From: QWHO01 sp039809865
GTDB taxonomy: Bacteria > Vulcanimicrobiota > Xenobia > Xenobiales > QWHO01
Reading direction: 5' to 3'
DNA: 64,000 nt
NCBI GenBank assembly: GCA_039809865.1
Contig: JBDHVW010000003.1
Location: 124,001-188,000 of the forward strand
Below, piece after piece: positions 9,027 to 17,269 of the stretch. The first letter of the stretch is position 1. Every line of letters starts with the position of its first letter. The translations under genes were made by a program, and so were the position numbers. The notes below the pieces were generated by a model, which was not told where the DNA came from, did not search any database, and was given only the letters and a program-made list of their open reading frames with translations.

Positions 9027-9425
9027 GTGGAAGTGCCCGAGGGGCTCGACGAGGAGACGCGCGAGGAATATCAGTACATGCTGGAAGTCCTGGCCGACTA
9101 TGACCGCTACATCAAGGACATTGGGCGCCTGGAGCTGGCCGCGCCCAACCTGCTCTACTACCGCGACGAGGTCCAGGAGAGCTTGCTCGAGCTGGGACGG
9201 CGCGGAGTGGAGTTGCGCGAGGTCTGGCGCGTCGTGGTGGATCTGGACAACAAGCTGCGCGCTCGCGCCTCGGACGTGGTGATGGAGATCGGCCACGCCA
9301 ACTTCAAGCAATACCAGATCATCAACGACCCGCCCCTGACCCACTGGTGGTGGTTCCTCAACCGCACGGTGCAGGCGCCCACGACCGCCCCCACCCCCCC
9401 CGCCTGGCAGTTCTGGAAACGCTAA
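9027..9425 (+). CDS. Short helical protein downstream of ispD
   Basis: 132 residues from a GTG 2 bp after the ispD stop, so it is probably co-transcribed with ispD. The sequence is acidic and helical (DEETREEYQYMLEVLADYDRY...), with an aromatic segment near the end (HWWWFLNRT) and a proline-rich linker. No family is recognised. Its stop overlaps the convergent gene at 9422. Confidence 0.65.
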   Translation: MEVPEGLDEETREEYQYMLEVLADYDRYIKDIGRLELAAPNLLYYRDEVQESLLELGRRGVELREVWRVVVDLDNKLRARASDVVMEIGHANFKQYQIINDPPLTHWWWFLNRTVQAPTTAPTPPAWQFWKR

Positions 9426-9817
9426 GGCGCGGGCTGCTCCAGGCGCACCTCGAGGCCGGCCCGGTGCACCTCCTGGCCATCCACCTCGAAGGCGAGCGCG
9501 TAGCGGCCGCACTGAGGAAAGATGACCTCCTCGAGGCCGATGATCAGGCGCACGGTCGGCTCTCCGGCATAGTTCTGCTGAGCGAAGTTGATGGTGCCTT
9601 GCATCTCGTACTCGGCGGCGCCGTCAGCATTCAAGAGACGCAGGGCAAAGGGCCGCTCCTGCGGGCTACCCGGCGCGGCACAAAGCTGCAGCACGTAAAA
9701 CATGCCGTCCAGACTGCACGGAACTCCCGGCACGTTCAGGCGATCGAACCCGATGCCGCGCGCGTAGAGCTTCCCCTCTTCTTGCTGGGCAAAATGGCAC
9801 AGAAACCCGAAATCCAT
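9422..9817 (-). CDS. DUF6941-like protein
   Basis: 131 residues. The ATG at 9817 lies 8 bp after radA, suggesting one operon; upstream in-frame codons overlap radA and are only its shadow. The layout, a conserved start (DFGFLCHFAQQEEGKLYARG), a central all-beta domain and a closing motif FPQCGRYALAFEVDG, resembles the DUF6941 family of small beta-sandwich proteins. No catalytic motif is seen. The family call is from memory of its pattern and is tentative. Confidence 0.65.
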   Translation of the reverse strand: MDFGFLCHFAQQEEGKLYARGIGFDRLNVPGVPCSLDGMFYVLQLCAAPGSPQERPFALRLLNADGAAEYEMQGTINFAQQNYAGEPTVRLIIGLEEVIFPQCGRYALAFEVDGQEVHRAGLEVRLEQPAP

Positions 9818-9825
9818 CTTGAGGC

Positions 9826-11295
9826 TCAAAACGGTGCTGCTCCTTTCGAGCTGTGCACTTCCTGGAAATCGCCGTTGCGCCTGCCTCTCTCCGAAGAGGT
9901 CTTCAGACCGGCGGCCGCCAGCGCGTCCAAGAGAGACCTGACGCCCACCACCCGCAGAGGCTTGCAATCGAAGCTGGAGCTGAGACTCTGGAGATTCTTC
10001 TCGGGCACCAGGCAGCGCGAGAATCCTAGCTTGGCCAGCTCCTTCAGGCGACTCTCGATCTGGGTCACGGCGCGCACCTCGCCTCCCAGGCCGAGCTCTC
10101 CCACCGCGGCGAGGTCGCTGTCGACATCCTGGTTCTGCTTGCTGGAAACGACGGCCAGCGCCAGCGGAAGGTCGAGCGCCGGTTCCACCAGCTTGAGGCC
10201 ACCGGCGACATTGACGTAGACGTCGCACTTCCCCAGGCCCAGGTTGACAGCACGCTTTTGGAGCACGGCCAGGAGCAGGCTGAGGCGATTGCCGTCCAGG
10301 CCGACGGCCCGGCGAGTGGGCGGCACCCCTTTGTCGACCGCGTTGTTCTCGGCCACCAGCGCCTGGACCTCGACCAGCAGAGGGCGGGTGCCCTCCATGC
10401 TGGGGAAGACCAGTGAGCCAGGGCCGCCCCCGGCGCGCTGGGAGAGAAAGAAGGCCGAGGCGTCGGGAATGGAGTCCAGCCCGCCCGAGCCCATGCGGAA
10501 CAGCCCGATCTCCTGAGTGCTTCCGAAACGGTTCTTGACCGAGCGCAGGGCCCGCACATTGTGGAGCCCGTCGCCTTCGAAGTAGAGCACCGTGTCGACC
10601 AGGTGCTCGAGCACGCGCGGACCGGCGATCTCTCCGCCCTTGGTGACGTGGCCCACCAGGATGACCGGCACTCCATGGGACTTGGCCAGCCGCATCAGGC
10701 TCGCGGAGCACTCCCGCACCTGCGTGACGCTGCCGGGCGCGGGCGCAAGGTCGGCCCGGAACATGGTCTGGATGCTGTCCACGAAGACCAGGCCGGGCTT
10801 CTCCTTGAGGATATGCGCTTCGATGGCCTCCAGGCGGGTCTCGGAGACCAGCAGAATACCCTTTCCGTCGACCTGGAGACGCTCGGCGCGCATCCGGATC
10901 TGACGGGCGGACTCCTCGCCGCTGACGTAGAGGATCGGGGCGCGGGTGGCGGCCAGTTGGCGGGCGATCTGGAGCAACAGCGTGCTCTTGCCGATGCCGG
11001 GCGGCCCGCCCAGAAGCACCAGGGAGCCGGGCACGACGCCCCCTCCCAGGACCCGGTCGAGCTCTTCGAGGCCCGTGGAAAAACGGGGCTCTTGCTCGAG
11101 ATCGACCTCGTCGAGTCGAACGGGGGCCAATCCGGGCTCGGCGCCAAGGGCCATCCCCATGCTGGCGCGCGGAGTGAGCAGCTCTTCCTGCAGGGTGTTC
11201 CACCCGCCGCAATCATTGCACTTGCCCAGCCACTTGGGGGACTGGCTGCCGCACTCCTGACAGACGAAGACCGATTTAGGGGAGCCTTTCTTCAC
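9826..11295 (-). CDS. radA: DNA repair protein RadA
   Basis: 489 residues from a GTG at 11295; an ATG at 11346 would add 17 proline-rich residues not typical of the family. The N-terminal zinc finger has CxxC pairs (CQECG...CNDCG), followed by Walker A (GGPPGIGKST), the RadA-specific KNRFGS motif and a C-terminal Lon-like domain. RadA is a hexameric helicase-like branch-migration ATPase that helps process recombination intermediates. In B. subtilis it lies directly downstream of clpC; here it is about 12.6 kb away from clpC with the same orientation. Confidence 0.94.
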   Translation of the reverse strand: MKKGSPKSVFVCQECGSQSPKWLGKCNDCGGWNTLQEELLTPRASMGMALGAEPGLAPVRLDEVDLEQEPRFSTGLEELDRVLGGGVVPGSLVLLGGPPGIGKSTLLLQIARQLAATRAPILYVSGEESARQIRMRAERLQVDGKGILLVSETRLEAIEAHILKEKPGLVFVDSIQTMFRADLAPAPGSVTQVRECSASLMRLAKSHGVPVILVGHVTKGGEIAGPRVLEHLVDTVLYFEGDGLHNVRALRSVKNRFGSTQEIGLFRMGSGGLDSIPDASAFFLSQRAGGGPGSLVFPSMEGTRPLLVEVQALVAENNAVDKGVPPTRRAVGLDGNRLSLLLAVLQKRAVNLGLGKCDVYVNVAGGLKLVEPALDLPLALAVVSSKQNQDVDSDLAAVGELGLGGEVRAVTQIESRLKELAKLGFSRCLVPEKNLQSLSSSFDCKPLRVVGVRSLLDALAAAGLKTSSERGRRNGDFQEVHSSKGAAPF

Positions 11296-12379
11296 AGGCG
11301 GGGGCCTCCCGGGTGGGGTGAGGTGGGAGGGGGCAAATGCCCCCAAAAAAAGAGCAAGACCCCGGGAAGCGGAGCCTGGTCACCCTGGCACACCCCGTAG
11401 GGTGGCTGACATCGCTGACACCTTTTGCCGTAGCGCTTTGCGGCAGGTGGAACCTCTCGGGCCAGACCAGCTGGCGAAACCCCGTAGGGTCTCTGGTGGA
11501 TTCTAAGTCCACCCTGTGCCGAAATTCAGGGACCGTCTCCGGTGTGAGATTGCGGCTCTGCAAGTTGACACGGACTGATTCGCCCGCTCCGAGCTGCCTC
11601 CGGGGAGGCTTTGCCCCCGTGGGGGCTCTGGCGACTCACCCCGGAGGGTTGTCGCGGCGCCGAACGGTCTCGCAGGCCGGAGCCTGTTGTTCGAGCCGTT
11701 GCTCCGTCTGGCACTTGGCCTCGGGAGCTGAACGACGAATCGCAAGGTTCATCGTTCTTCGTGCGGGCGATGCGAGGTCCTGAGCCTCTGCTAACCGGAC
11801 TTGCCGGACTCCGACCGATTCTAACTGCGTGCAGCTCGCCGTCGCGAATGGACCTCAGGGGGTCTCTGCAGAGTATTTGGTGGAGTTTCGCCGCTCGATA
11901 CCGTCGGGTCGAACCCGTGTCGGTAGTGGCGCCCTCTCGATTGGACACGCCTCTCGGCGTGGTCGCTCTTGCCGCCCTGCGAGCAACTAGTGCCGCTGGG
12001 CGTATCTCTGACGCATCTAAGGTCTCGAGATATCGAGGGTTCTATTCAGCTTTTGATGTCTTCGGGTGACTGGTTCCTCCGTTCGCAACGAGGTCTTGCG
12101 GGCAAAATATACCACTCCCCGGGTAGTCCAAACAAGCCAACAAACGTTCGATTTTTGGATTATGTTTCAAGCGGCGTCAGAACGCCATTCAATGGCCATG
12201 AACGAATGTGCGTTCGTTCCCGACCCGGAAATGTTCGATTGGTTTTCGAGCTGCGGGAGCGTTGCGCGAGGAGTAGCGCTTGTCGGTCGTTCCCTCTTCC
12301 CGCGAATCGTCGGTCAGGGGAACGAACTTCCGGAGCCGAGCGACCGCGCGACGAAGGACAGACTGGTCCCCAGCATAGC
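11296..12379 (+). other. About 1 kb without a convincing gene
   Basis: Six-frame reading gives only low-quality frames rich in R, S and G with no family pattern. The part from about 12060 to 12200 is visibly richer in A and T than its surroundings. Short structures are present: ACCCCGTAGGGT hairpins at about 11392 and 11480, and a 6-bp stem with 7-nt loop at 11495-11513. I see no complete tRNA, RNase P or tmRNA signature. It borders the accessory island on its right side. Confidence 0.6.
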
Positions 12380-12646
12380 ATGAGCTTGGCGAAAGGGCTG
12401 AAAGAAAGCTGGAGGAAGTGTATCGCGATGTTCAGCCAGGACCAGGAAAAGGCAGCTCGCGAGGCGCGCGCTCGCTATTTGCAGAGCCTGACGGTGGAGG
12501 AATCGGTGGCACAGTACCTGGCGATGATGGAAGAGTTCGGGCCGTTGCTGGAGGAGACCGAGCCGATCTTTCGGCCGCAGCGTATGAAGTATCTCGCCGA
12601 ACTGCAGGAGCGCATCGGGCGTTTGAACCGTGGAAAGACTCGCTGA
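12380..12646 (+). CDS. Small helical protein, possible antitoxin partner
   Basis: 88 residues from ATG at 12380; an internal ATG at 12428 has GGAGGA upstream and may be the true start (72 residues). The sequence is charged and helical (EKAAREARARYLQSLTVEES) with no known domain. It overlaps the next gene, a nucleotidyltransferase, by 17 bp. Small helical protein plus MNT-type partner is the usual arrangement of an AbiE-like or related two-gene module. The antitoxin role is inference from position. Confidence 0.6.
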   Translation: MSLAKGLKESWRKCIAMFSQDQEKAAREARARYLQSLTVEESVAQYLAMMEEFGPLLEETEPIFRPQRMKYLAELQERIGRLNRGKTR

Positions 12647-13160
12647 ATCGCTGCGGAGCACGCAGCAGCGCCTGTCCGGAGCCGGTATTGAATCGGCCGC
12701 GATCGGTGGTCTTGCCGTGGCGATCTGGGGGGAGCCGCGGGTCACGCGGGACGTCGACCTCAAGATCTTGCTGGAGCGGTCCGATGGGGCTAGCCTGCTC
12801 GAGTTTTTGCAGGATGGCGGCTACAAGTTCGAAGCGGACGCGAGCACCGTGAGGAACGCTTCGGGCACTCGGGTGGACTTCTTGTTAGCGGACACGTCTT
12901 TCGATCGAGCGTGCGTGCAACGGCGGGTTCCGGGCATTCTCCCCGGAAAGGTCGAGGTGGAGGTCTGCACGGCCGAAGACCTGATCGTCCTCAAGCTGAT
13001 CTCGACGCGCCCCAGGGACCGAGAGGATGCCGCTGGTGTGGTGCTCCGGCAGAAGGGCAAGCTCGATCAGGCCTACGTCGAAGGATGGTTGCGTGAGTTC
13101 GAGGACGCCCTGGACGACTCGACACTGGTCGCGGAGTTCCGCGCACTGCTTGGCCAATGA
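12630..13160 (+). CDS. Nucleotidyltransferase, AbiEii/DUF6036-like
   Basis: 176 residues from GTG. The N-terminal nucleotidyltransferase motif is complete: GG at residues 27-28 and the DVD pair at about 41-43 (IGGLAVAIWGEPRVTRDVD). A conserved ED motif follows (TAEDLIVLKLIS, about 113-124). AbiEii-type enzymes transfer nucleotides to tRNA and act as toxins in some abortive-infection systems, while related families have other roles. The overlap with the preceding small gene suggests a coupled pair. Confidence 0.75.
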   Translation: MERLAESLRSTQQRLSGAGIESAAIGGLAVAIWGEPRVTRDVDLKILLERSDGASLLEFLQDGGYKFEADASTVRNASGTRVDFLLADTSFDRACVQRRVPGILPGKVEVEVCTAEDLIVLKLISTRPRDREDAAGVVLRQKGKLDQAYVEGWLREFEDALDDSTLVAEFRALLGQ

Positions 13161-13240
13161 GCTGCGTTTGTCGAGGGCGGGCTGGACTCTCCGGGGCGAG
13201 CGAGGGCCTGGGGTTGGTATCACCTCGTCGGCCCCGACGA

Positions 13241-13708
13241 TTACTGACTTTCTCTTTCCTGGAGGGCTACCCATTCCGTGCGAGCTTGCTCGTAGACCTC
13301 GGCGCTTCCATCGGGTTGCTTCTGGAGGAGCGCACGGTAAGCTTCGGTCACTCGAGCACGCAGTGCCCGTTCCACCTCCGGCTGAAGCAGGGGTGGGAAA
13401 TGGGGAACTCCCTCCATGTTCCACTCGGGGCGGGCGCGCGAGATGGTTTTCCAGGCGAGTTCCTCGGAGTCCATGGAAGAGGTGTCCTGAATAAGGGTGA
13501 TTCCGCCTTCGAACTCCAACCTCAGGTTAGAGCAATCGTCCACTTTCAACGACGCCGCACGGCTGCCGGTGACGATGTTGCCGCCGCTCACTGTGTAAAT
13601 CCGACAGAGGAAGATCTCGAGGTCCGCATCACCTTCGAGCTGCAGCGTGCCTTCGGAGCTGACAACTTTGACGACCAGGCCGCGCAGGTCCAGGACCCGT
13701 GTCGCCAT
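13241..13708 (-). CDS. Protein of unknown function
   Basis: 155 residues with a good ribosome binding site (GGGAGGTTGAG) just before the ATG at 13708. The N-terminal 80 residues look like a small beta domain (VLDLRGLVVKVVSSEG..., LRLEFEGGITLIQD) and the C-terminal half is helical and charged. There is no signal peptide or known motif. It is transcribed convergently to the nucleotidyltransferase. Confidence 0.65.
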   Translation of the reverse strand: MATRVLDLRGLVVKVVSSEGTLQLEGDADLEIFLCRIYTVSGGNIVTGSRAASLKVDDCSNLRLEFEGGITLIQDTSSMDSEELAWKTISRARPEWNMEGVPHFPPLLQPEVERALRARVTEAYRALLQKQPDGSAEVYEQARTEWVALQERESQ

Positions 13709-13854
13709 CTCAACCTCCCATGTAGGTGCCCCGGGTCAGAGCAACGAGGTCCCTCTCAGGATTCGTGCGGGTTCGGGGAACCGTGAGCTCACTTTACACT
13801 GGACACGCGAACCCGTCGGTGAACTTTTCCCCGGGCGGGGACGTAGTGCAGACC

Positions 13855-14202
13855 ATGAAGCGATACGATGCTCTCGTCCTGCTCTGCGTGGTGGCGCTCG
13901 GCTACCTCCTGGACCACGCTCTGGAAGTCCGCCAGAGACAACACAACCGAGACGATTGTCGGCAGCAACTGAAAGAGATCGCGACCGCTCTGGAAATGTA
14001 CAGCACGGACATGGTGGGCAGGTATCCGCACAGCCTGGAAAAGTTAGTCCCTAACTACCTGAAGATTCTGCCCGCCTGCCCCGAGGCCGAGGGCCGTCGT
14101 TACGACTACCAGGTATCCACCATGCCGGACGCATTCACCATCTTCTGTCCGGCGGGCCACCTCGGCTACTCATCTTATGAAGGTCTCCTCGAGCATCATT
14201 GA
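13855..14202 (+). CDS. Small pseudopilin-like membrane protein (CPEA family)
   Basis: 115 residues. The ATG at 13855 starts a hydrophobic N-terminus (residues 6-22, LVLLCVVALGYLLDHAL). The remainder shares the pattern of the gene at the left window edge: C..L..I..ALE.Y.....G.YP..L..L, then LPACPEA, then a Cys-His end (IFCPAGH). There is no classical prepilin cleavage motif. It is separated from its paralogue by 13 kb and sits in the accessory island. Function is unknown; extracellular or membrane-associated is likely. Confidence 0.7.
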   Translation: MKRYDALVLLCVVALGYLLDHALEVRQRQHNRDDCRQQLKEIATALEMYSTDMVGRYPHSLEKLVPNYLKILPACPEAEGRRYDYQVSTMPDAFTIFCPAGHLGYSSYEGLLEHH

Positions 14203-14534
14203 GCCGAGCTGTGCTGCTGGCGCTGTCCCTGCCTGTGCTGGGTGGCATCCTCTGGAGCCTGGAGCGATGGCGCCCCGCGCAGCGCTGGCGCTTCCTGCGA
14301 CGCGGTCTCGGGACCGACCTGGCCTACTGGTTGGGTAGCCCGGACATCGTCTGGCACCCCACCGAGGACAAGATTCAGGCGCTGATGGGCCGCACTCTGG
14401 AACAGGTTGGCGCCGTCGTGCTACGCAGCGGCGACGACCAGGCGAGACTGCGCGAGGTGCTGGGCGAAGGCGTCGACCTCCCGGGCGGACTGGCAGCCTC
14501 ATTCTGGCGCGCAAACTGGCGCTGGTCACGCTAG
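14199..14534 (+). CDS. Truncated sterol-desaturase-like fragment, possibly decaying
   Basis: 111 residues from a TTG overlapping the previous stop (TTGA). The first 45 residues (LLALSLPVLGG, WSLERWRPAQRWRFLRRGL, TDLAYWL) look like the start of a fatty-acid hydroxylase/sterol desaturase membrane protein. The rest does not: it changes to a soluble sequence (DIVWHPTEDKIQAL, REVLGEGVDLPGG) and ends where the convergent HNH gene begins. The histidine clusters of the desaturase family are missing, so that activity is not expected. It may be a remnant fused to unrelated sequence. Confidence 0.45.
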   Translation: MSRAVLLALSLPVLGGILWSLERWRPAQRWRFLRRGLGTDLAYWLGSPDIVWHPTEDKIQALMGRTLEQVGAVVLRSGDDQARLREVLGEGVDLPGGLAASFWRANWRWSR

Positions 14535-16399
14535 AGCAGGACCTGAGCGACGCGGGTCTCGTTGTGAAACACGCGGAAAGCCTTTTCGTTCACGCGCCCT
14601 AGCTCCCAGCGAATCGCTCCATTCGGAAGGCGTTTCGCCTGGACGAGACCCGTATGGATGCCACCCTGGTGGTGCATGCGGCAGCTCACCGCCTGGTTTG
14701 CATCCTCATTGCCCCCACCTTGGGAGCGGAACTTGAGGTGATGTCTCTCGAGTTCGGCGCGGCCACTGCAGGCCGGCACCTGGCAACGATAGTCGGCGGC
14801 CTCCAGGAGACGCCTGGTTTGAGCCCGCAACTGCAAGTCGGCCTTACTCCAGGTGCTGATGAACCCGTCGAGCATCACTCGCAGCGCCTCGGAGGGCGTC
14901 CGGGCCCCATAAGCGGCGGCCACGCGCTCGGCTTCCTCGACCAACCCGGCCACCTCGTTCGGCACCCGGACCACAAGCGTCACCGACGGGTCGGCCGGAC
15001 GAAACGTCAACATTGGGAGCCAGGAGGCGGCCCATCCGACGACCACGCCGACAGGCCCGAGCAGCGCCGGAAAATCGACCGGTTCGTCACAGCGGCGCGC
15101 GCGCCCACGGATCTGCGAGGCTCGGGTATCGGTGTGCGGGGGCAGGTAGTTGGTCATGCGGAAGGTCTCGTGGTCGGTCCGCGCGAGGTCGCAGGTTGCT
15201 TTGACGACAGCTTCCACCTGGCGGGTGGTGGTGCGGGTGGCGAAAGCGATCCAGGCGTTCTGGCACGAGTCGGGGATTTCGCTCAGGATCGGGAAGAGCG
15301 CATCGGCGGTGGTAGAGCTGAGCTCGCCTTTCCATACTGCCTTATAGACTCGCGGATGCTCGAGGAATTGCCGCTCGCGATGGATGAGCCGGTGGGCGGT
15401 GGTGGTGGAAAGCCCGAGTCGCTCCTGCGCGTAGTGGACGAGGCTGGCGAACCCCGCGTGACGCCAGAGACTGAGGCGGTTGAACGTGAAGAGCATGCGC
15501 CCCATGTGGAGATGCAACCGCCGCCTGCAGAGGAACAAATCCACAATGGCCCGCTGGCGCTCGTGCAGGCCTTCTGGAAGAGGCTGCTCCAACTCGGGAG
15601 CCAGTTCGACGGGGACGGGATCCCAGTCAAAGTAGCCCCAACGCCCATACTCTTCTTCGAGAATCTGCCAGAGATCGGAGGGAGGCCGGGATTCCGCGGG
15701 TCGGCTCCCCTCGGGAACGGGCTCGTCGGTCGCCCGCGGGCAGGGGCCGGCCATGAACTCTGCCGCCAGGAACTCGAGGAACTGCCAGTCGTTCAGATCG
15801 GCCTTGGCAACCCGCCCGGCGATCTCGCGGCCTAGCTGCCAATCGATAAAGGTGGCCGGGTCGATACGGTAGTGACGGAGCGTGTGCTCCGCCGAAGCGG
15901 CGACGACGGGTGCGCCTTCGGTGCGGCCGCGGGCCTCGGTGAGGGCGGCCTCGAGCCCCCGCACGGTGAGCTCGCGTGCCTTCTGCACCCAGCCGGCTTC
16001 GCCGCCCAGCTTGGGGAGGTAGGCTAACAAGAGCAGAGTCTGACACTCGCTCAGCTTGCCCTCGCGGAAGTCCGCGGCGACCAGAGGGAACTTCTGCAGG
16101 CCCACATGCAGACGCACGAGCCGCTCGCCCGTGCTCTTGCTGATGCCGAGCTCTTCGTGGCAGTAGTCGGCGGCTTTGGAATGCCCGAGCGCCATGTAGC
16201 CTTTGCGCTTCATCATCGGCATGAGCGCCTCACCGAGCCGGAGGCCCAGGCGCGCGTGCGCGCGGGAGAGCTTGAACATCTGCTCATCCAGGAAGAGGGC
16301 CGCCTCGCCGTGGAGGATGCCCTTCATCATGCCCCGGTGGGGCACTTCGAGAGCACCGTCGGCCACGGTGGGGGTGGGCTCGAGGAGGTAGGTGGGCAC
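14531..16399 (-). CDS. HNH endonuclease-like protein with duplicated N-terminal module
   Basis: 622 residues from GTG. The C-terminal HNH domain (about residues 535-600) has paired cysteines and histidines (CQVPACSG, ERHHLKF, CRMHHQGG). The N-terminal half contains two related helical modules: one with DYCHEELGISKSTGERL and one with HYAQERLGLSTTTAHRL, each followed by a run ending in GKLS or GELS. Proteins with this repeat plus HNH are frequent, multi-copy and of uncertain role in several phyla. A promoter-like element lies 6 nt before the start. It ends in a 4-bp overlap with the fragment at 14199. Confidence 0.8.
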   Translation of the reverse strand: MPTYLLEPTPTVADGALEVPHRGMMKGILHGEAALFLDEQMFKLSRAHARLGLRLGEALMPMMKRKGYMALGHSKAADYCHEELGISKSTGERLVRLHVGLQKFPLVAADFREGKLSECQTLLLLAYLPKLGGEAGWVQKARELTVRGLEAALTEARGRTEGAPVVAASAEHTLRHYRIDPATFIDWQLGREIAGRVAKADLNDWQFLEFLAAEFMAGPCPRATDEPVPEGSRPAESRPPSDLWQILEEEYGRWGYFDWDPVPVELAPELEQPLPEGLHERQRAIVDLFLCRRRLHLHMGRMLFTFNRLSLWRHAGFASLVHYAQERLGLSTTTAHRLIHRERQFLEHPRVYKAVWKGELSSTTADALFPILSEIPDSCQNAWIAFATRTTTRQVEAVVKATCDLARTDHETFRMTNYLPPHTDTRASQIRGRARRCDEPVDFPALLGPVGVVVGWAASWLPMLTFRPADPSVTLVVRVPNEVAGLVEEAERVAAAYGARTPSEALRVMLDGFISTWSKADLQLRAQTRRLLEAADYRCQVPACSGRAELERHHLKFRSQGGGNEDANQAVSCRMHHQGGIHTGLVQAKRLPNGAIRWELGRVNEKAFRVFHNETRVAQVLL

Positions 16400-16405
16400 G
16401 AGACC

Positions 16406-16435
16406 ATTTTACCAAGTTGAACGCTGTTCGAGCAA
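16406..16435 (-). promoter_or_regulatory. Putative leaderless promoter of the HNH gene
   Basis: On the minus strand, TTGCTC (-35) and TAAAAT (-10) are separated by 18 bp, and the -10 ends only 6 nt before the GTG start. That spacing leaves no room for a ribosome binding site, as in leaderless mRNAs. Confidence 0.4.
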
Positions 16436-16874
16436 ATCGTCGAACCGCCTGGAACGTTGATGCATAGCCATTATTTCGACGCGCAAAAAGATGCTTTGCT
16501 GGCCCTGGAAAGATGCTTTCGTCGTCCGGTATCACGGAGGTCCGAAAGGATGGCCAGGCGGCCTGCAACGGCCCTTTCTGAAAGGATTTGAGGGCGCCTC
16601 TGCCAGCGAGCTCTTGACGCAAAGCCCTCTCTCGTGCACTAATGCAAGCTTTTGCCAGCCAGGAGATGGATCACCAGGCGGGCGGTGCTGCGAAAGAGGC
16701 TGCGGTCCTCTCGGAACCCCCGTCCATCCATCTGGAGAGCCGTCCTCGAGGCGTTCAGCGCAGCGAGAGACAGACGCGTTAACGCCGGTCTGGCGGGCTC
16801 ATTTATTTTGTTCTGACTGCGGCGGCCGGGTCAGCCGGTCAAGTTGCGCTCGAGCTGGCTCCATCGCCGGCTAG
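16436..16874 (+). other. Gap without a supported gene
   Basis: No frame on either strand gives protein-like sequence. A short direct repeat AAAGATGCTTT occurs twice near 16486 and 16509. Nothing else could be supported. Confidence 0.5.
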
Positions 16875-17048
16875 CCGGGTTGGCTGGACGCGGGACCGGG
16901 TGCTCGCTACCACGGCCGACTTCCCGAAGGGGTCTACCACCAGTCGGATGAGGAGTTTGGCTACCGCATCTTTGATCGGGAGTATGGCGCGCTCTACGAC
17001 GGGCGTGCGTTGACAGATATAGGTGACCGATATATCCTTTCACCATGA
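16875..17048 (+). pseudogene. Possible C-terminal remnant of an unknown protein
   Basis: An open stretch of 57 codons without a plausible start follows an in-frame TAG at 16872. It reads like real protein (ARYHGRLPEGVYHQSDEEFG, IFDREYGALYDGRALTD) and its TGA overlaps the antitoxin ATG (ATGA), as in coupled genes here. A strong promoter for the antitoxin lies inside it, which argues that it is a leftover. No family is recognised. Confidence 0.3.
17010..17038 (+). promoter_or_regulatory. Promoter of the VapBC-like module with repeated half-sites
   Basis: A perfect TTGACA (17010-17015) and TATCCT (17033-17038) are 17 bp apart. The -10 ends 6 nt before the antitoxin ATG, so the transcript would be leaderless. 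GATATA occurs twice (17016 and 17029) across the spacer and -10, a likely operator for autoregulation by the antitoxin. Confidence 0.6.
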
Positions 17049-17269
17049 AAGCAATTTCGCTCCACGTTTCCCCTCAGACCTACCAGGAATACAAGGAGCT
17101 TGCCCGGAGCCAGGGCAAGCCGGTGGCCCAGTTGATCCGTGAGGCGATGGAGAGCTATCTCGAGCAGCGGCGCTCGGCAGGATCGATCTTTGACATTCCC
17201 ACCCACTCCAGCGGACAAATGAAGAATTCCTGGACTCGGGCCGAGCTCTACGAGGAGATGTTGGATTGA
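17045..17269 (+). CDS. Ribbon-helix-helix antitoxin-like protein
   Basis: 74 residues. The N-terminus (MKAISLHVSPQTYQEYKELA) has the strand-helix-helix pattern of RHH/CopG antitoxins, with the second helix at about residues 28-43. The C-terminus is the usual toxin-binding tail. It overlaps the PIN toxin gene by 4 bp (TTGA) and follows a promoter with repeated half-sites, so autoregulation by the complex is expected. Confidence 0.8.
   Translation: MKAISLHVSPQTYQEYKELARSQGKPVAQLIREAMESYLEQRRSAGSIFDIPTHSSGQMKNSWTRAELYEEMLD

Noticed and set aside
11495..11513. Stem of 6 bp with a 7-nt loop TTCTAAG resembling an anticodon arm (anticodon CUA, pyrrolysine-like)
   Set aside because: No matching acceptor stem, D-arm or TTCGA-type T-loop is found around it.
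14654..15835. Long plus-strand open frame of 393 codons
   Set aside because: It is opposite the HNH gene, which has clear motifs; the plus frame has shadow-like composition (G, H, R, E runs).
16491..16874. Plus-strand frame of 127 codons with several cysteines
   Set aside because: No ribosome binding site, irregular composition and no family pattern.
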